Positions 4,797 to 5,514 of a stretch of DNA of 5,514 nt are shown here, piece by piece; position 1 is the first letter of the stretch, and the number at the start of each line of letters is the position of its first letter. The notes beneath the pieces are model-generated. The model was not told where the DNA came from. It searched no databases and worked only from the letters and a program-made list of their open reading frames with translations. The DNA is taken from positions 1 through 5,514 of the forward strand of contig JAUTXB010000304.1 in the NCBI GenBank assembly GCA_030838245.1, written 5' to 3'. Origin of the DNA: Acidimicrobiaceae bacterium (GTDB lineage: Bacteria; Actinomycetota; Acidimicrobiia; Acidimicrobiales; RAAP-2). Made by a program: the position numbers and the translations under genes.

Positions 4797-5514
4797 ATGT
4801 CCGATTTCGATGTCGTCGTCATTGGCTCCGGCGCCGCCGGACTGGCCGCGGCCTTCACCGCCGCCGAGCAGGGAGCCAGCGTGCTGGTGGCCGAAGCCGA
4901 GGACGTCGTCGGCGGATCGTCCCGCCTGGCGTCGGGCATGTTGATGGGCGCGGGCACCCGGCTCCAGCGAGCCCTCGGCATCGAGGACGGCCCAGAGAGC
5001 CTCTACCGCGAGTACATGCAGGTCAACCAGTGGAACGTCGAGCCCGGGCTGGCCCAGCGCCTGGCCTTCGAATCCGGTCCGGCCATCGAATGGCTGGCCG
5101 ACCTGGGCGTGTCCTTCCACGACACCCTCAGTTATGGCGGCGAAGAGGGACAGCCGAGGAACCATCTGCCCGTCGAGCTCGGTGCCGGCGTGGTCGAGGT
5201 GCTGCGGCGTGAGGCCGTCAACCGGGGCGTGGAGATCGCCCTCCGCCGCCGGGTCGATCAGCTCCTGGTCGAGGACGGGTCCGTCGTCGGTGTCTCGGTC
5301 GACGGCGACGAGCTCACGGCGGGAGCCACCGTCGTGGCCACCGGCGGCTTCGGGGCCAACCCCGAATTGCTGGCCCTCCACTACCCCACGCCCACGACGG
5401 CCGGTGATTGGATGTGGTACCTGGGAGCCGACGGGGCCCGCGGTGATGCCTTGGCCCTGGCCGACCAAGTAGGCGCCCAGGTGGCCGGGCACGGTCGAGG
5501 GCTGTGCTTCCTCT
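4797..5514 (+). CDS. FAD-dependent oxidoreductase, fumarate reductase/ketosteroid dehydrogenase superfamily; runs off right edge
   Basis: The 239 visible codons begin MSDFDVVVIGSGAAGLAAAF. The FAD-binding motif is GSGAAG (10-15), with Glu33 as the usual ribose-binding acid, then VVGGSSRLASGM (37-48), the GG-S-SG pattern of FAD_binding_2 proteins, and VVATGGFGANPE (179-190), the second FAD-contacting stretch. Family members are roughly 450-570 residues, so the catalytic half is missing here. No signal peptide or haem motif is visible in this part, so a cytoplasmic soluble enzyme is likely. The ATG follows the mhpB stop with no gap, and AAGGA lies eight bases upstream, so it belongs to the same operon. 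Relatives reduce acrylate-type double bonds (fumarate, urocanate, cinnamates) or dehydrogenate steroids and tricarballylate. A role on the C3 side chain, for instance hydroxycinnamate to hydroxyphenylpropionate, is inference from context. Confidence 0.85.
   Translation, partial: MSDFDVVVIGSGAAGLAAAFTAAEQGASVLVAEAEDVVGGSSRLASGMLMGAGTRLQRALGIEDGPESLYREYMQVNQWNVEPGLAQRLAFESGPAIEWLADLGVSFHDTLSYGGEEGQPRNHLPVELGAGVVEVLRREAVNRGVEIALRRRVDQLLVEDGSVVGVSVDGDELTAGATVVATGGFGANPELLALHYPTPTTAGDWMWYLGADGARGDALALADQVGAQVAGHGRGLCFL

Noticed and set aside
4721..5492. Minus-strand frames opposite the flavoprotein (4721-4981 and 4782-5492)
   Set aside because: Both are antisense to a protein with clear FAD motifs and show no recognisable domain.

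Overview
The window is high-GC DNA, about two-thirds G+C by eye, with strong third-position G/C bias in the real genes. This fits an actinobacterium, but nothing in the sequence fixes the genus. Essentially all of it is one aromatic-acid catabolic locus of the mhp/hpp type, which degrades 3-(3-hydroxyphenyl)propionate by meta-cleavage. No tRNA, rRNA, IS element or CRISPR array was seen.

Layout. Positions 1-1086 (minus strand) carry the lower-pathway genes: a 2-hydroxypentadienoate hydratase (mhpD-like), overlapped by 8 bases by an acylating acetaldehyde dehydrogenase (mhpF-like) that runs off the left edge. Positions 1087-1361 hold the promoter of that operon and a weak candidate terminator for the next gene. 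Positions 1362-1910 (minus) encode a MarR-family regulator. Positions 1911-2244 are the control region between the divergent marR and the rightward operon, including a leader of about 160 bases. Positions 2245-5514 (plus) form a tightly packed operon: an MhpA-type FAD hydroxylase, an MhpB-type extradiol dioxygenase (ATGA overlap) and the first 239 codons of a flavoprotein of the fumarate reductase/ketosteroid dehydrogenase superfamily (start codon directly after the stop). That last gene runs off the right edge.

How the genes work together. MhpA would hydroxylate 3-(3-hydroxyphenyl)propionate to the 2,3-diol and MhpB would open the ring. A C-C hydrolase, not in this window, would release succinate (or fumarate) and 2-hydroxypenta-2,4-dienoate. 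The hydratase then gives 4-hydroxy-2-oxovalerate, an aldolase (also not in the window) gives pyruvate and acetaldehyde, and the dehydrogenase gives acetyl-CoA. The flavoprotein is not part of the textbook pathway. It may act on the side chain of a feeder substrate, for example reducing a hydroxycinnamate, but that is a guess.

The most interesting signal is regulatory. An 18-bp sequence, TTGACAGTGTACTGAGTA, occurs exactly twice in opposite orientations, and each copy supplies the -35 and spacer of a promoter: one for the lower-pathway operon (minus) and one for the hydroxylase operon (plus). The copies flank the marR gene. The simplest reading is that this is the MarR operator and that both halves of the pathway are switched together. 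Each operon also has a leader of roughly 155-160 bases with a possible small translated ORF.
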